DNA of 43,856 nt from a virus, in IMG/VR virus record IMGVR_UViG_3300037540_000072, positions 1 to 43,856 of that record. The stretch is one strand, 5' to 3'. Made by a program: the position numbers and the translations under genes. Of the stretch, positions 6,566 to 14,214 are shown one piece after another; position 1 is the first letter of the stretch, and every line of letters starts with the position of its first letter. The notes under the pieces are model-generated. The model searched no databases, was not told where the DNA came from, and saw nothing but the letters and a program-made list of their open reading frames with translations.

Positions 6566-6590
6566 CCCGCCCGACAACAAGCCGGACGGG
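6566..6590 (-). promoter_or_regulatory. Strong GC hairpin followed by ACTTTTAA
   Basis: On the minus strand an 8-9 bp stem (CCCGTCCG paired with CGGGCGGG, with one G-U) closes a CTTGTTG-type loop. It is followed by ACTTTTAACCCC and then the ribosome site of the 149-aa gene. It could be a weak terminator or an mRNA-stabilising or processing stem. The stretch 6535-6639 holds nothing else. Confidence 0.5.
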
Positions 6591-6639
6591 TCGCATTCGA
6601 GATAACCGCTTTAAAATTATCCCGTTAGTTGGTTTAGTT

Positions 6640-7434
6640 TCATTCCGGCTGGGCGTCGAGCCTGTACAGCTTGTCGTCTGCATAAGCGCCTGTTAGCCAC
6701 TCAGCAGCACCCGTTACATGTTCCATCTGGAGATTGTCACGGCATTTCTCAAGCAATATCGCCTTAACACAGCACTTATGCACAGCAAAGCCTTCTTTTG
6801 GAGGCAGGGCGTTACAGATAGCACTTATCACTTCTTGCTCGGCTGGGGAGGCTACCAGGGCTTTGGGTGGCGGTGGAGTGTCGTAAGCTCCGTTGCCGTC
6901 GTCCCCCATGTCATCGGTCGCAAGACCAACAGCAGCGAGAAGCGTTATTTGTTCAAGGTAGCTAATAGTGCTTTTGATTTGCTGTATGGGATTCTTCTTG
7001 CCTGAATCGTCAGGTGGCGCAAAGAGAGTAGTTTTTTCGCTATGGCCAAGCCTATGAGTCAAGAAGCAAGTGACATAAACCATACTTTCCTTTTGGTCAG
7101 GTTTCCAAGTCGCAGATAATCCATGCTCGCTCAGGGCTTTGCTTATTGTGGCGGTCACATTAGCTAAGCTTGAATATTTCGAGTCATATTGCTTATTATG
7201 CTTATCCTTGATGATTTTGGGTGGATTTTCCTTGAATGCCGCCATTGAAACGTGAAAAGCTTTTCTGGCTTCCTCGGCCTCGTAGTCTTTACGAATAGCA
7301 AACATTTCTTTCATCGTGGCAGTGTCGATCTCTGCTCCGTTAGCCAAAAGGTTTACCATCATTGCAAATGGTGATTCTTCTTTGGCTGTCAATGCCTGTG
7401 GCTCCTTTTTTACTATTTCATTGTCCATCTTCAT
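6640..7434 (-). CDS. erf: ERF-family single-strand annealing recombinase
   Basis: Matches the ERF superfamily of phage recombinases that anneal complementary single strands made by a partner exonuclease. Signature stretches are AFHVSMAAFKENPP, then KYSSLANVTATISKALSEHGLSATWKP (the ERF core 'Y.a.l..i...i...L..hGls'), a HRLGHSEKTTLFAPPDDSGKKNPIQ strand and ISYLEQITLLAAVGLATDDMGDDGN, equivalent to the conserved YA.ryaL...lgi...DDDgn. The third codon (ATG 7428) has better spacing from AAGGAG than the first. It is 6 nt downstream of the Exo gene, the usual pairing. Confidence 0.92.
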   Translation of the reverse strand: MKMDNEIVKKEPQALTAKEESPFAMMVNLLANGAEIDTATMKEMFAIRKDYEAEEARKAFHVSMAAFKENPPKIIKDKHNKQYDSKYSSLANVTATISKALSEHGLSATWKPDQKESMVYVTCFLTHRLGHSEKTTLFAPPDDSGKKNPIQQIKSTISYLEQITLLAAVGLATDDMGDDGNGAYDTPPPPKALVASPAEQEVISAICNALPPKEGFAVHKCCVKAILLEKCRDNLQMEHVTGAAEWLTGAYADDKLYRLDAQPE

Positions 7435-7440
7435 AACTCC

Positions 7441-8094
7441 TTAGAATGGGTTTGATTGTCTGATTTCCGCTAAAGCCTCCTGCTTGAAAGCCTCGCATTT
7501 TACTTGTAATTCTGCTATCGCCAGTTCGTCTCGTGGAACCCTGACTATCAAAAGACGTTCCTTTGGCATCTTATAGCGGGGATCGTAGCTTATCCAGTCG
7601 CACCACTTTGCACCTGCTAACCACATATTCCCCTGTATTTGCAAACGATATGTCGGGTCGAACCAAACCGGATTTTTGAGTAACATTCGACTATACCGGT
7701 ATTGAGTTGAACTGTCCGGGCATTTTACTTCGATTATGCCGTCTTCACCGACAAGTCCGTCAGGGCTTCCACCGATCCAGTCAGATAGCTCAATAAAGCC
7801 AACCCTGCGGACGATGACTTTTTGCGGTTGATTCTTGCTTTTGTTTTTCTCGTATTCAGATACTGCTTCGTCTTCGTGTTCTGTTCCCCAGTCCATCGCC
7901 CCATAAGTGCGATTGGGACCAGGTAAGCCCGTCTTTCTTTCAGAAATAACCTTATCCATGTACTTGCGTCTGCCATCACTTGGGCCACCGCTTCGACCTT
8001 TCGCGCAGACCGTTGGGAACTTACTGGAAGTCATTTTGCCGGACCTAGCCAACAACCATTCATCCGAACCTTGCTCCATCATGTGTATCTTCAT
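7441..8094 (-). CDS. YqaJ/lambda-Exo-like recombination exonuclease
   Basis: A 217-aa PD-(D/E)XK nuclease of the YqaJ/lambda exonuclease family, which digests one strand from double-strand ends to give substrate for the annealing protein. Visible motifs: QGSDEWLLARSGKMTSSKF (residues 8-26), WGTEHEDEA (69-77), the catalytic GGSPDG (108-113) and IIEVKCP (120-126, Glu-Val-Lys), and YRLQIQGNMW (149-158). Its start overlaps the HNH-like gene upstream by ATGA. It forms a Red-like pair with ERF. Confidence 0.93.
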   Translation of the reverse strand: MKIHMMEQGSDEWLLARSGKMTSSKFPTVCAKGRSGGPSDGRRKYMDKVISERKTGLPGPNRTYGAMDWGTEHEDEAVSEYEKNKSKNQPQKVIVRRVGFIELSDWIGGSPDGLVGEDGIIEVKCPDSSTQYRYSRMLLKNPVWFDPTYRLQIQGNMWLAGAKWCDWISYDPRYKMPKERLLIVRVPRDELAIAELQVKCEAFKQEALAEIRQSNPF

Positions 8095-8582
8095 GTTTTA
8101 ACCTTTCTATGTATAGCAACATGGCATGGGATACATTTCGCAATGACATCTAGCCAGTTTTCCTTAGCGTACCCTTTGTAATGATGGTACTGTTTCGCCT
8201 TCTCGCCGCAACTGCATATCAAGCTATCGGGACGAGGAATGGCACCTCGCCTTATGGCGCAGCGCACAGCCTCCATGGCTTGCACTTGCAGAGGATGGCC
8301 CTGTCTGAATATTTTTACATTTCTCCGTCTTGCGACCTTTCCTTTCTCGCTTCTTGTATAGCGAATAGAGATGGATTTGAGTATTTTTTTCCCTTCCTCT
8401 GTTTGGGCGTACTTTCTTTGATAATCTCTTAGTTTCTTTTTATTGCCTTCGTCAGCACAATAATTTACGTTGACAATCCTAGAGCAGGATTTACACTCGT
8501 ACCTATACCCACTTTTATGAGTATTGTGCCTGTAGAAGCTAGACAGGGGTTTTGATTCTTTGCATTTAGTGCATGTTTTCAT
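8091..8582 (-). CDS. Zinc-finger plus HNH-like endonuclease
   Basis: ATG at 8582 gives 163 aa. The N-terminal module is CTKCKESKPLSSFYRH ... YECKSC, a zinc ribbon typical of phage HNH proteins. The C-terminal module has ICSCGEKAKQYHHYKGY...W and a final CIPCHVAIHR, a compact treble-clef HNH variant (Cys pairs plus His-His and C-x-x-C-H-x-x-I-H). A DNA nicking or homing nuclease is likely. It has its own upstream promoter candidate and structured leader (8599-8722). It overlaps the Exo start by ATGA, so that promoter could also drive the Exo-ERF genes. Confidence 0.75.
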   Translation of the reverse strand: MKTCTKCKESKPLSSFYRHNTHKSGYRYECKSCSRIVNVNYCADEGNKKKLRDYQRKYAQTEEGKKILKSISIRYTRSEKGKVARRRNVKIFRQGHPLQVQAMEAVRCAIRRGAIPRPDSLICSCGEKAKQYHHYKGYAKENWLDVIAKCIPCHVAIHRKVKT

Positions 8583-8598
8583 GGTTTGATTCCCAATG

Positions 8599-8688
8599 AA
8601 AAAGCCAGTCAGAGTTGTTACGCAGCGGGCCTGTACGGCCGGAATGCCTCTGACTGACTTCAATTGATTGGATTGCACTGCGTAACAT
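8599..8688 (-). ncRNA. Candidate ~90-nt structured leader or small RNA with interleaved stems
   Basis: Predicted RNA starts near 8688 and ends in a U-run near 8599. Four arms occur in order: 8687-8678, 8656-8648, 8625-8616 and 8614-8606. Arm 1 pairs perfectly with arm 3 (10 bp) and arm 2 with arm 4 (9 bp), so the two stems interleave, as in a pseudoknot or mutually competing attenuator. The arm 2-4 stem is followed by GCTTTTTC, like an intrinsic terminator. It lies between a strong promoter and the HNH-like gene. Pairing and positions are seen; expression and function are inference. Confidence 0.5.
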
Positions 8689-8694
8689 ACCATA

Positions 8695-8722
8695 ATAATA
8701 ACCTATATTCCTGGAAAGTCAA
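8695..8722 (-). promoter_or_regulatory. Sigma70-type promoter upstream of the HNH-like gene
   Basis: Minus strand TTGACT (8722-8717), 16-nt spacer, TATTAT (8700-8695). The -35 region reads TTGACTTTC, shared with the promoters at 37472 and 41689. The start site would be near 8688. Confidence 0.62.
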
Positions 8723-8739
8723 GGGAAATTTATTTTTAT

Positions 8740-8997
8740 TTATTCATCGTAACCGGCTATCTGTGCCGATTCCATGTTTACGTATTCTACTTTGGCGTCA
8801 AGAGGGGTAATGTCTTGACAGGTCATATTCGTGATTACTTCCTCAAGCGGTTTCCTGCACAGGTCTTTGAGGGCTTGCGGGCAAGTGGCTTTGCCTTTTA
8901 CCTTTACGTCAACCATCAAGGATATGGTTACTTTGTATTCGCTCTGTTCTTTGCAAGGGCAATTCCCTTTGTCTGATCTGTCGTGTTGGCAACTCAT
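8740..8997 (-). CDS. Hypothetical protein with N-terminal Cys cluster, 85 aa
   Basis: N terminus has CQHDRSDKGNCPCK, a possible metal site, followed by an alternating strand-rich region (YKVTISLMVDVKVKGKATC). It starts by TAATG overlap with the 88-aa gene. No family recognised. Downstream lies the promoter for the HNH-like gene, so it may be the end of a transcription unit. Confidence 0.65.
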   Translation of the reverse strand: MSCQHDRSDKGNCPCKEQSEYKVTISLMVDVKVKGKATCPQALKDLCRKPLEEVITNMTCQDITPLDAKVEYVNMESAQIAGYDE

Positions 8998-9263
8998 TAC
9001 TTGGTTCCTTTCAAGGCTTGTTCGGCTTTTTTCATATAGTGGCCTATTTCCTTGTCAGTTAACTTATATGCCGAACATGGATTGTTCCCGTCCGCATCGT
9101 CTGGACAGTCGCCAGTTTCTAGCCCAGTGGAATATATACAGGTATGGCATTGGTGAATATCCCCCAACGCCTCCCGCAGAGCCTTGTTGTCGGCTTGGAG
9201 GGTGCGTATTTGCTCGTTCTTTTGGGCGTTGAGTTCCATTAACTCGCTCATGGCTTTATTCAT
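8997..9263 (-). CDS. Coiled-coil plus Cys protein, 88 aa
   Basis: ATG 9263 follows ATATTGAAAGGAAGATT. The first 40 residues form a coiled coil (MELNAQKNEQIRTLQADNKALREAL), then CHTCIYSTGLETGDCPDD...NPCSAYKL suggests a four-Cys metal site, and a charged helix ends the protein. This order (short coil then Cys knuckle) is common among small phage proteins of unknown role. Confidence 0.66.
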   Translation of the reverse strand: MNKAMSELMELNAQKNEQIRTLQADNKALREALGDIHQCHTCIYSTGLETGDCPDDADGNNPCSAYKLTDKEIGHYMKKAEQALKGTK

Positions 9264-9280
9264 AATCTTCCTTTCAATAT

Positions 9281-9307
9281 GCCCGACGACCTTTACAGCC
9301 ACCGGGC
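9281..9307 (-). promoter_or_regulatory. Intercistronic hairpin next to ATATTGAAAGG
   Basis: GCCCG (9281-9285) pairs with CGGGC (9303-9307). On the minus strand the stem is followed at once by ATATTGAAAGG and the ATG at 9263, a layout repeated near 41050. Confidence 0.5.
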
Positions 9308-9313
9308 TTGGGG

Positions 9314-9946
9314 CTATTCTGCCGGTTCTAGGGCGAAGTAGGGAATGTAATCAAACTCCCAATACCTATCTTTATCTGGTGCTGTTCGGACAGAGATTTT
9401 ACCGGGCTCAACCAAAAACACTTCAGTTACTTTTCCAAGCAGTACGTCTAGCCGGTTGTTCCATTTATGGTCATTAGGAAAGCCGCCTTCGCCTTGCTCA
9501 AACTTCCGTACTACCTTAACCATGCTACCACCTTCAATCCCATAATGCTCACACCACTGCTTCTGACATTCTACATAGGAGCCGGCGAAGACTGGCTTAG
9601 AGAAATAGGCTTTGGCGAGATTAACAGCATCTTCTCCTGAGTGAGTCCCGCCCATAGAATCGGTCTTTGCGATAAATTTAATACCACTACACCATTTTAC
9701 TTTAGGTATGCAACCGTCAGTGATCGCAATGCAGTCGCGCCAGTCTTCGTGCTGAAACACAATTCCCATGTGTTGGTCGCCGGACCACTCAAAGCTCACC
9801 ACATCCCCCACTTCCGGCACATAAGGGGCGGGGTCGGAGCTTCCACCACTGGCAGTCGCTTCGGATGTTTGCACTGTAGCTTTCTCCGCTTGCGAGGTCG
9901 ACGCCGAAACAGATTTTAGCTGGCGGGAAAAGGGCGGCAATCCCAC
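9314..9946 (-). CDS. Hypothetical protein, 210 aa
   Basis: Begins with GTG at 9946 and overlaps the 84-aa gene by 31 nt. Residues 1-40 are Ser/Thr/Ala-rich and probably disordered. The rest is strand-rich with Trp and Gly, including VGDVVSFEWSGDQHMGIVF, which resembles a small SH3-like or CHAP-adjacent barrel. No catalytic set is seen. The true start may be internal, because no clear ribosome site precedes the GTG. Confidence 0.6.
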   Translation of the reverse strand: MGLPPFSRQLKSVSASTSQAEKATVQTSEATASGGSSDPAPYVPEVGDVVSFEWSGDQHMGIVFQHEDWRDCIAITDGCIPKVKWCSGIKFIAKTDSMGGTHSGEDAVNLAKAYFSKPVFAGSYVECQKQWCEHYGIEGGSMVKVVRKFEQGEGGFPNDHKWNNRLDVLLGKVTEVFLVEPGKISVRTAPDKDRYWEFDYIPYFALEPAE

Positions 9947-10170
9947 TTTACATTGGTTATGTCACAGTCCTTAATTGCCTTAACCTCTGTCATGGCGTCA
10001 AACATAGCCAGTTCCTTCGTTGCTCCCTTGAACAGCTTTTCATCGAGGACGACATTCTCTTCGTCCTCAATAAGCATGTTCGTACCCTTGTGGGCTGTCT
10101 GGACGGTTTCAATCGCCGTGATCTTGTAGTTCCTTGTTTTCTTTACTGCTGCATACGTTGGTTCGCTCAT
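9916..10170 (-). CDS. Hypothetical protein, 84 aa
   Basis: ATG follows TAAAGGAAACGTATT. Soluble, mixed charge, with ATKELAMFDAMTEVKAIKDCDITNVKWDCRPF at the end. No recognised motif. Part of the run of small genes at the head of the left operon. Confidence 0.65.
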   Translation of the reverse strand: MSEPTYAAVKKTRNYKITAIETVQTAHKGTNMLIEDEENVVLDEKLFKGATKELAMFDAMTEVKAIKDCDITNVKWDCRPFPAS

Positions 10171-10207
10171 AATACGTTTCCTTTATTAAAAGTTATGGGT
10201 TTCCCCG

Positions 10208-10525
10208 TTAGTTAACTGCTTTGTCTTCCGGTAGGTGATTGTGGACTTCTTGCATATTCTCGCAAGCGAACCTCTTACCAGCATCAACCTTATTGCCGTT
10301 ATCCTTAAAGAGTACTATCCGTGGATTATTCGGTTCCCTGAACCCATAATCCCCATGCCTTATCTCCGGCTTCTGTTCCTCGGCAAGCGAAGCCTCCAGG
10401 TTCTTAATCTGAGAATCTATACCAATGATTTCATTAGCAAACTGATTAGCTATTTCATTCTTACAGTCTTTGGAGGCCTTAAGGACTTTGATCTGATCTT
10501 CTATTAGCTTCCTCTTTACGTTCAT
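10208..10525 (-). CDS. Coiled-coil protein, 105 aa
   Basis: ATG follows TAAGGAGCAGTAAA. Residues 3-52 form charged heptads (KRKLIEDQIKVLKASK ... IDSQIKNLEASLAEEQK). The second half is polar and strand-rich. Function unknown. Confidence 0.66.
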   Translation of the reverse strand: MNVKRKLIEDQIKVLKASKDCKNEIANQFANEIIGIDSQIKNLEASLAEEQKPEIRHGDYGFREPNNPRIVLFKDNGNKVDAGKRFACENMQEVHNHLPEDKAVN

Positions 10526-10585
10526 TTTACTGCTCCTTATAAATATGCTAATTTCATACTAATTCATGTCAAATTAGTAATTGAG

Positions 10586-10831
10586 TTATTTCTGGGCGTC
10601 CTCATAAGCTTCTTTGGCGATTTTAGTGATTGCCCTGCCGAAGTAGTGATTCAGTGATGGATTGTTTTCACTGAGACGAACGATCCTGCCGAGAGCAAAA
10701 CGAGCCTTGTCAAGCTTCTCTGTTTCAGTCAAGCCCATCTTAGAATGAGGGGTTCCCGGCGAATCCATTGCTGCCGCGATACCCCAAAAGAAAGAAGTGA
10801 CGACTTTCCGTGGCCATCTTAAAATGTTCAT
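10586..10831 (-). CDS. Hypothetical protein, 81 aa
   Basis: ATG follows GGAGAGCTAAA and is 1 nt past the stop of the 117-aa gene, indicating coupling. N terminus has a short hydrophobic patch (VVTSFFWGIAAAM), followed by an amphipathic charged region. Function unknown. Confidence 0.62.
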   Translation of the reverse strand: MNILRWPRKVVTSFFWGIAAAMDSPGTPHSKMGLTETEKLDKARFALGRIVRLSENNPSLNHYFGRAITKIAKEAYEDAQK

Positions 10832-10832
10832 T

Positions 10833-11186
10833 TTAGCTCTCCAGTCTTATCTTGTTTAGCTGTTTGAGCTTGGCGTAGAATTTGCGAGGGTATATCTGGT
10901 AATGGTGTTCCTTTTTATGGCAAGTCCGGAATGCATAATCTACTAGCTTCGCGGGACACTTAAAGCAATCTTGCCACGATAAATTGATATGTTTGGTGTA
11001 GCTACAGAAAAAACAATCATTCAGTATAGTTGCGTCGCGGAATCCATTAGCTTCGAGCCATTCACGTTTAAGTCTTATAACGTTTGCCTTGCACCATTGC
11101 CAAGATTTACCAAAGCATTGCCGACTTATCCACTTCCACATCGCCAAGCACTGTTTCCAAGTTTCATCGAGAGTTAGTTTTTTCAT
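10833..11186 (-). CDS. Four-Cys phage protein, 117 aa
   Basis: The order WKQCLAMWKWI ... LKREWLEANGF ... CFFCSYT ... CFKCPAKLVD is recalled from a family of small phage proteins with two Cys-x-x-Cys knuckles. The Trp-rich start and the WLEANGF element before CFFC are typical. It probably binds zinc and nucleic acid, but the function is unknown. The upstream gap holds a 12-bp perfect hairpin. Confidence 0.66.
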   Translation of the reverse strand: MKKLTLDETWKQCLAMWKWISRQCFGKSWQWCKANVIRLKREWLEANGFRDATILNDCFFCSYTKHINLSWQDCFKCPAKLVDYAFRTCHKKEHHYQIYPRKFYAKLKQLNKIRLES

Positions 11187-11207
11187 CTTTCTTTCCTTTC
11201 AAATAGC

Positions 11208-11253
11208 GAACCCGGGCGGCTGGATTGAGGGAGGAGGAAGACCGCCCGGGTTC
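11208..11253 (-). promoter_or_regulatory. 12-bp perfect intercistronic hairpin
   Basis: GAACCCGGGCGG (11208-11219) pairs with CCGCCCGGGTTC (11242-11253), loop 22 nt. On the minus strand it is followed by GCTATTTGAAAGGAAAG and the ATG at 11186, not by a T-run. A stability or processing element is more likely than a terminator. Confidence 0.7.
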
Positions 11254-11267
11254 TAACGGAGATTTAG

Positions 11268-11513
11268 TCATGCTTTTTCAAATGTAAAATGTCTTGTAAA
11301 GAACTGGACTACCTTGCCGTCAGGGGCGATAGCTTCAAACCAATCAACCCAGACAGGCCATCCGCCGGTGTCGTGAACAACACTCGGAGCCGTACTGAAC
11401 TCTTTGTATACCATAGCTTTTGCCGTCCGGTGGCTCTGGAAAGCGTATACAGTACCGTTCTTTACGGGCTTGCCGTTTAATCTAAATGCTTTGAATGTTT
11501 CGCCTAGTTCCAT
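11268..11513 (-). CDS. First gene of the left operon, 81 aa, unknown
   Basis: ATG 11513 follows GGAGCAAAGACT. Soluble, aromatic-rich (GGWPVWVDWFEAIAPDGKVVQFFTRHF), possibly a small beta barrel. It is the first gene after the promoter at 11548-11576, so it may be an early protein acting on the host. An upstream in-frame hydrophobic stretch lies in the promoter region and is not used. Confidence 0.62.
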   Translation of the reverse strand: MELGETFKAFRLNGKPVKNGTVYAFQSHRTAKAMVYKEFSTAPSVVHDTGGWPVWVDWFEAIAPDGKVVQFFTRHFTFEKA

Positions 11514-11547
11514 AGTCTTTGCTCCAATAAATAAATTAACTAAATAC

Positions 11548-11576
11548 AATATCGGGCATAAAAGCGAAAATGCCAA
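11548..11576 (-). promoter_or_regulatory. Promoter candidate for the left (early) operon
   Basis: Minus strand TTGGCA (11576-11571), 17-nt spacer, GATATT (11553-11548). It lies between the structural-operon terminator and the first gene of the left operon, where a promoter is expected. Confidence 0.5.
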
Positions 11577-11661
11577 CAACTTTTCCTCAACTTCGTGAAT
11601 AACAGCAGGATTGTGTTAATTGGGCGTGGTATTAGCTGTTTTGTGTTATTTTGTAATTAGC

Positions 11662-11693
11662 AAAAAAACCCCGCCAACCAGAAGTCAGCGAGG
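11662..11693 (-). terminator. Intrinsic terminator of the structural operon
   Basis: On the minus strand CCTCGC pairs with GCGGGG (one G-U), loop of 13 nt, followed by seven T. It comes just after the stop at 11724 and closes the structural operon. The remaining gap 11577-11661 shows no gene. Confidence 0.75.
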
Positions 11694-11723
11694 CTAAGAA
11701 AGATGAAAAGAAAGATTTGGGGA

Positions 11724-11969
11724 TTATTTCTTCTTGTCGACCTTATCGTCAACTTTAGTAACGGCTTTTTCGATACGATCAAGCGACTTGCTTATATTGC
11801 CCATTGCCTGCGTGAATACCTCTTTAGATACCTTTGTGTCGATATTGGCGGTATTGACCTCCTGCTGCCGCTGCATTGCGCCTATGGCGATACCTACGCC
11901 TATGAATAGCAAGACTAGGCCTGCTCCGATATGCCATCTCTTTAATTTTGGTTCTGTTTGATTTGCCAT
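11724..11969 (-). CDS. Membrane protein with coiled-coil tail, 81 aa
   Basis: ATG follows TAGGAGCAACACC. Residues 12-33 are one transmembrane helix (WHIGAGLVLLFIGVGIAIGAM). The rest is a coiled coil with a Lys-rich end (SKSLDRIEKAVTKVDDKVDKKK). This topology fits an inner-membrane spanin or a holin-associated protein, but no outer-membrane partner is adjacent. Last gene of the structural operon. Confidence 0.6.
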   Translation of the reverse strand: MANQTEPKLKRWHIGAGLVLLFIGVGIAIGAMQRQQEVNTANIDTKVSKEVFTQAMGNISKSLDRIEKAVTKVDDKVDKKK

Positions 11970-11997
11970 GGTGTTGCTCCTATTCCTGTGTTATAGT

Positions 11998-14214
11998 TTA
12001 AAATCCACGTCCACCAAAGCCTCGTTGTTGCTTAACAGTAGGCATTGATCTTGCTGTTTTGGCGGCTTTTGCTGCCCTAATAAGCTTTGCTCGTCTCTTA
12101 TCTTCAATTTTATCCATCTCTCTTAGTAGTTTGATTGCTCTTACTGCGTTTGGCACTGCTCCTGATGCACCTGGTTTCAATTTCAGTCCAGCAGTCAGGA
12201 ACTTAATTCCTTTCGGATTTGTCGCTAATCTTGCAAAAGCCATCGGCCCTAATGTTAGAGCTGCACCTGCCGTAAATCCTACAAAGTCCCCTTCTTTCCC
12301 GCTGTTATACATTAGGGGGATTCCCGCGATCTGTGCTCCGCGAGAGAACAGCGACGCTCCTGTTGGTGGAGATTTCCCAGCCTGTTCAAATAGTTGCTGG
12401 ACTTTTTTCACATTTCCTCTTACATCACCTTCCGGGAACATTTCCTTCAGTCCCTTTGCTCCGAGTTTGTTGAATACCCGATTAAAGACCTTTGGCTTTG
12501 CCACCCCTTCTTTTGTTGCTTGGTCCACAGCGTCAGCAAGCCATGCCTGTCTGAGTTGGTTCCATAGGGCTTTTCCTTTTGCACTTGGTTTGCCGGCTAT
12601 TGGCTTAACGAGCGATTCCCTTAGCAATCGTATTGCTTTTGGGTTATTTGCCGGAAATACCTCTTTTACGACACTTGAAGGATTCTTAAGTATTCGTTTG
12701 GCGAGAGTTTCTGAAAACGTTGTTTTTAAGCCCTGCTGTGCGGATTTATACAGAGAATTTGTATTCCTCAGTAGATTAAGAGCCTCTGGGCTCAACCCCT
12801 GTGTGGCTGCGGGGTTAAATATAGCATCGTCTGTTATTCCCGCAAGCTGCTTAATGATTCCTTGGCTCTGATCTACATCCCTAGCCATTTTCCGAGCATC
12901 TCTCAAGAAGGATGACCTTAGGGTTCGCATGTCAGCAAAGGAGAGTTTATCTTTCATTTCGGCAATAGAAGTCAGCTTGCTTTTTCCGGCCGGAGACAAA
13001 AACTGCCCATTCAGGCGCGTATCCGTTGCTAAATTTTTCTTCGCGAACCTTTTAAGGGTCCCCGTACTTACAGTAGGCGATAGCTTTATGGGCTGTAGTT
13101 CACGTGCGGCTTGAAATTTCCCCTTAGCCCCCCTGATTGCTGGGCCTCCCTTTTTTACTTGGCGGAATCCTATTTGTCTTCCACTTTGTGCTAATTCGTC
13201 AACCTGTTTATATAACGGGTCTATCAGGTCATCAAGGATCTTGAACACTCTGCCATCTGGTCTACTTATGCCTTGAGCGAAGACTTCCCCGATCTCTTCG
13301 GGGGTTTGGCGAGCGATCCCCTCTCCTATTGACTCCAGTATATTGTCAGCGTAAGCTAAAACAGCCTTGCCTTGTTTCTTTTCAAACTCTAAAAATGGCT
13401 TTTTTGCTCCAAATGAACCTCGACTAAACGCCTCGCTAACCCGTAAAGAGAATCTGCTATCGAGTTCTGTAGGAGAAAATGAACCGCCAACTTTTGCAAA
13501 GTCGTCTACCAGCGAAGCTGCTTCTGGGATTGTCTTTTTAATGAAAGGAGAAAACGCAAGCTTGCCTCCTCTTACGATACCCCGACCAGCCAATTCTGTG
13601 CCTGCCTCTACAGCAAATGCTTTAAGAGCCTCACGGCGCCCAATAAGCCGCTTCTCTTCTATTGCTGTCTGTGCCGCCTCTCCTGCTACGCCGCCTACTC
13701 CTGCCCCTCCTGCTGATGCGAGAGTAGCTAATATGATCGCGTCGTCTATTGGGCCGGGGATAAACCTGCCTGCGACGGCTGTTCCAGCAACGGCTCCACC
13801 GATTCCGCCCGCTGTACGTCCTACTCTGGGCCTGTCGAGTATGTTCTGGGTTTTCAAGGTCGCGTCTATTTGTTCCGGGGATAATCCTTGATCTATCAAC
13901 GACTGGAATGCTTGGCGTCTTGCTGTTTCGTCCCTGAATTTAGGATTGACTAACCGCGGGGCGCCGCCTATTCCCGTTCCGCCAAAACCAAACGTTGTCC
14001 CCGCTGCTCTGCCGGTGAACTTCGGAGGCAATGGGCCTTCGGACGGCAACTTACCTTTCATTGCTTCAAATAAGGGGACAAACGTTTCCTGTTGGGACGG
14101 CTGCATTTGCTGTAGCTGGTCAAGCTCTGATTGTTCCGCTTGCGACAATCCCTGCGCAGGTTGCATCCCTTGAAGTTGGGTTAATTCCGCTTGTTCTTCG
14201 GCTGTGAGTCCCAT
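11998..14214 (-). CDS. Large internal virion / ejection-type protein, 738 aa
   Basis: Starts with Gln/Leu repeats (EEQAELTQLQGMQPAQ, SQAEQSELDQLQQMQP). Then come Gly/Ala-rich hydrophobic stretches (VGRTAGGIGGAVAGTAVAG, ATLASAGGAGVGGVAGEAA) and long amphipathic helices. A basic tail ends it. This composition, its size, and its place after the tail nozzle fit podovirus ejection proteins (P22 gp16/gp20 or T7 gp15/gp16 type), which leave the capsid and form a channel. No lytic transglycosylase motif is seen. The stop overlaps nothing; the start touches the 370-aa gene. Confidence 0.65.
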   Translation of the reverse strand: MGLTAEEQAELTQLQGMQPAQGLSQAEQSELDQLQQMQPSQQETFVPLFEAMKGKLPSEGPLPPKFTGRAAGTTFGFGGTGIGGAPRLVNPKFRDETARRQAFQSLIDQGLSPEQIDATLKTQNILDRPRVGRTAGGIGGAVAGTAVAGRFIPGPIDDAIILATLASAGGAGVGGVAGEAAQTAIEEKRLIGRREALKAFAVEAGTELAGRGIVRGGKLAFSPFIKKTIPEAASLVDDFAKVGGSFSPTELDSRFSLRVSEAFSRGSFGAKKPFLEFEKKQGKAVLAYADNILESIGEGIARQTPEEIGEVFAQGISRPDGRVFKILDDLIDPLYKQVDELAQSGRQIGFRQVKKGGPAIRGAKGKFQAARELQPIKLSPTVSTGTLKRFAKKNLATDTRLNGQFLSPAGKSKLTSIAEMKDKLSFADMRTLRSSFLRDARKMARDVDQSQGIIKQLAGITDDAIFNPAATQGLSPEALNLLRNTNSLYKSAQQGLKTTFSETLAKRILKNPSSVVKEVFPANNPKAIRLLRESLVKPIAGKPSAKGKALWNQLRQAWLADAVDQATKEGVAKPKVFNRVFNKLGAKGLKEMFPEGDVRGNVKKVQQLFEQAGKSPPTGASLFSRGAQIAGIPLMYNSGKEGDFVGFTAGAALTLGPMAFARLATNPKGIKFLTAGLKLKPGASGAVPNAVRAIKLLREMDKIEDKRRAKLIRAAKAAKTARSMPTVKQQRGFGGRGF

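Noticed and set aside
8582-8693. Upstream extension of the HNH-like protein to 8693
   Set aside because: That ATG lies one base after the predicted -10 box and the extension would be encoded by the structured leader with no ribosome site.
12059-12871. Long plus-strand open frame (270 codons) opposite the ejection-type protein
   Set aside because: It mirrors the 738-aa minus-strand gene, has no ribosome site and no protein-like pattern; open only because of the codon bias of the true gene.
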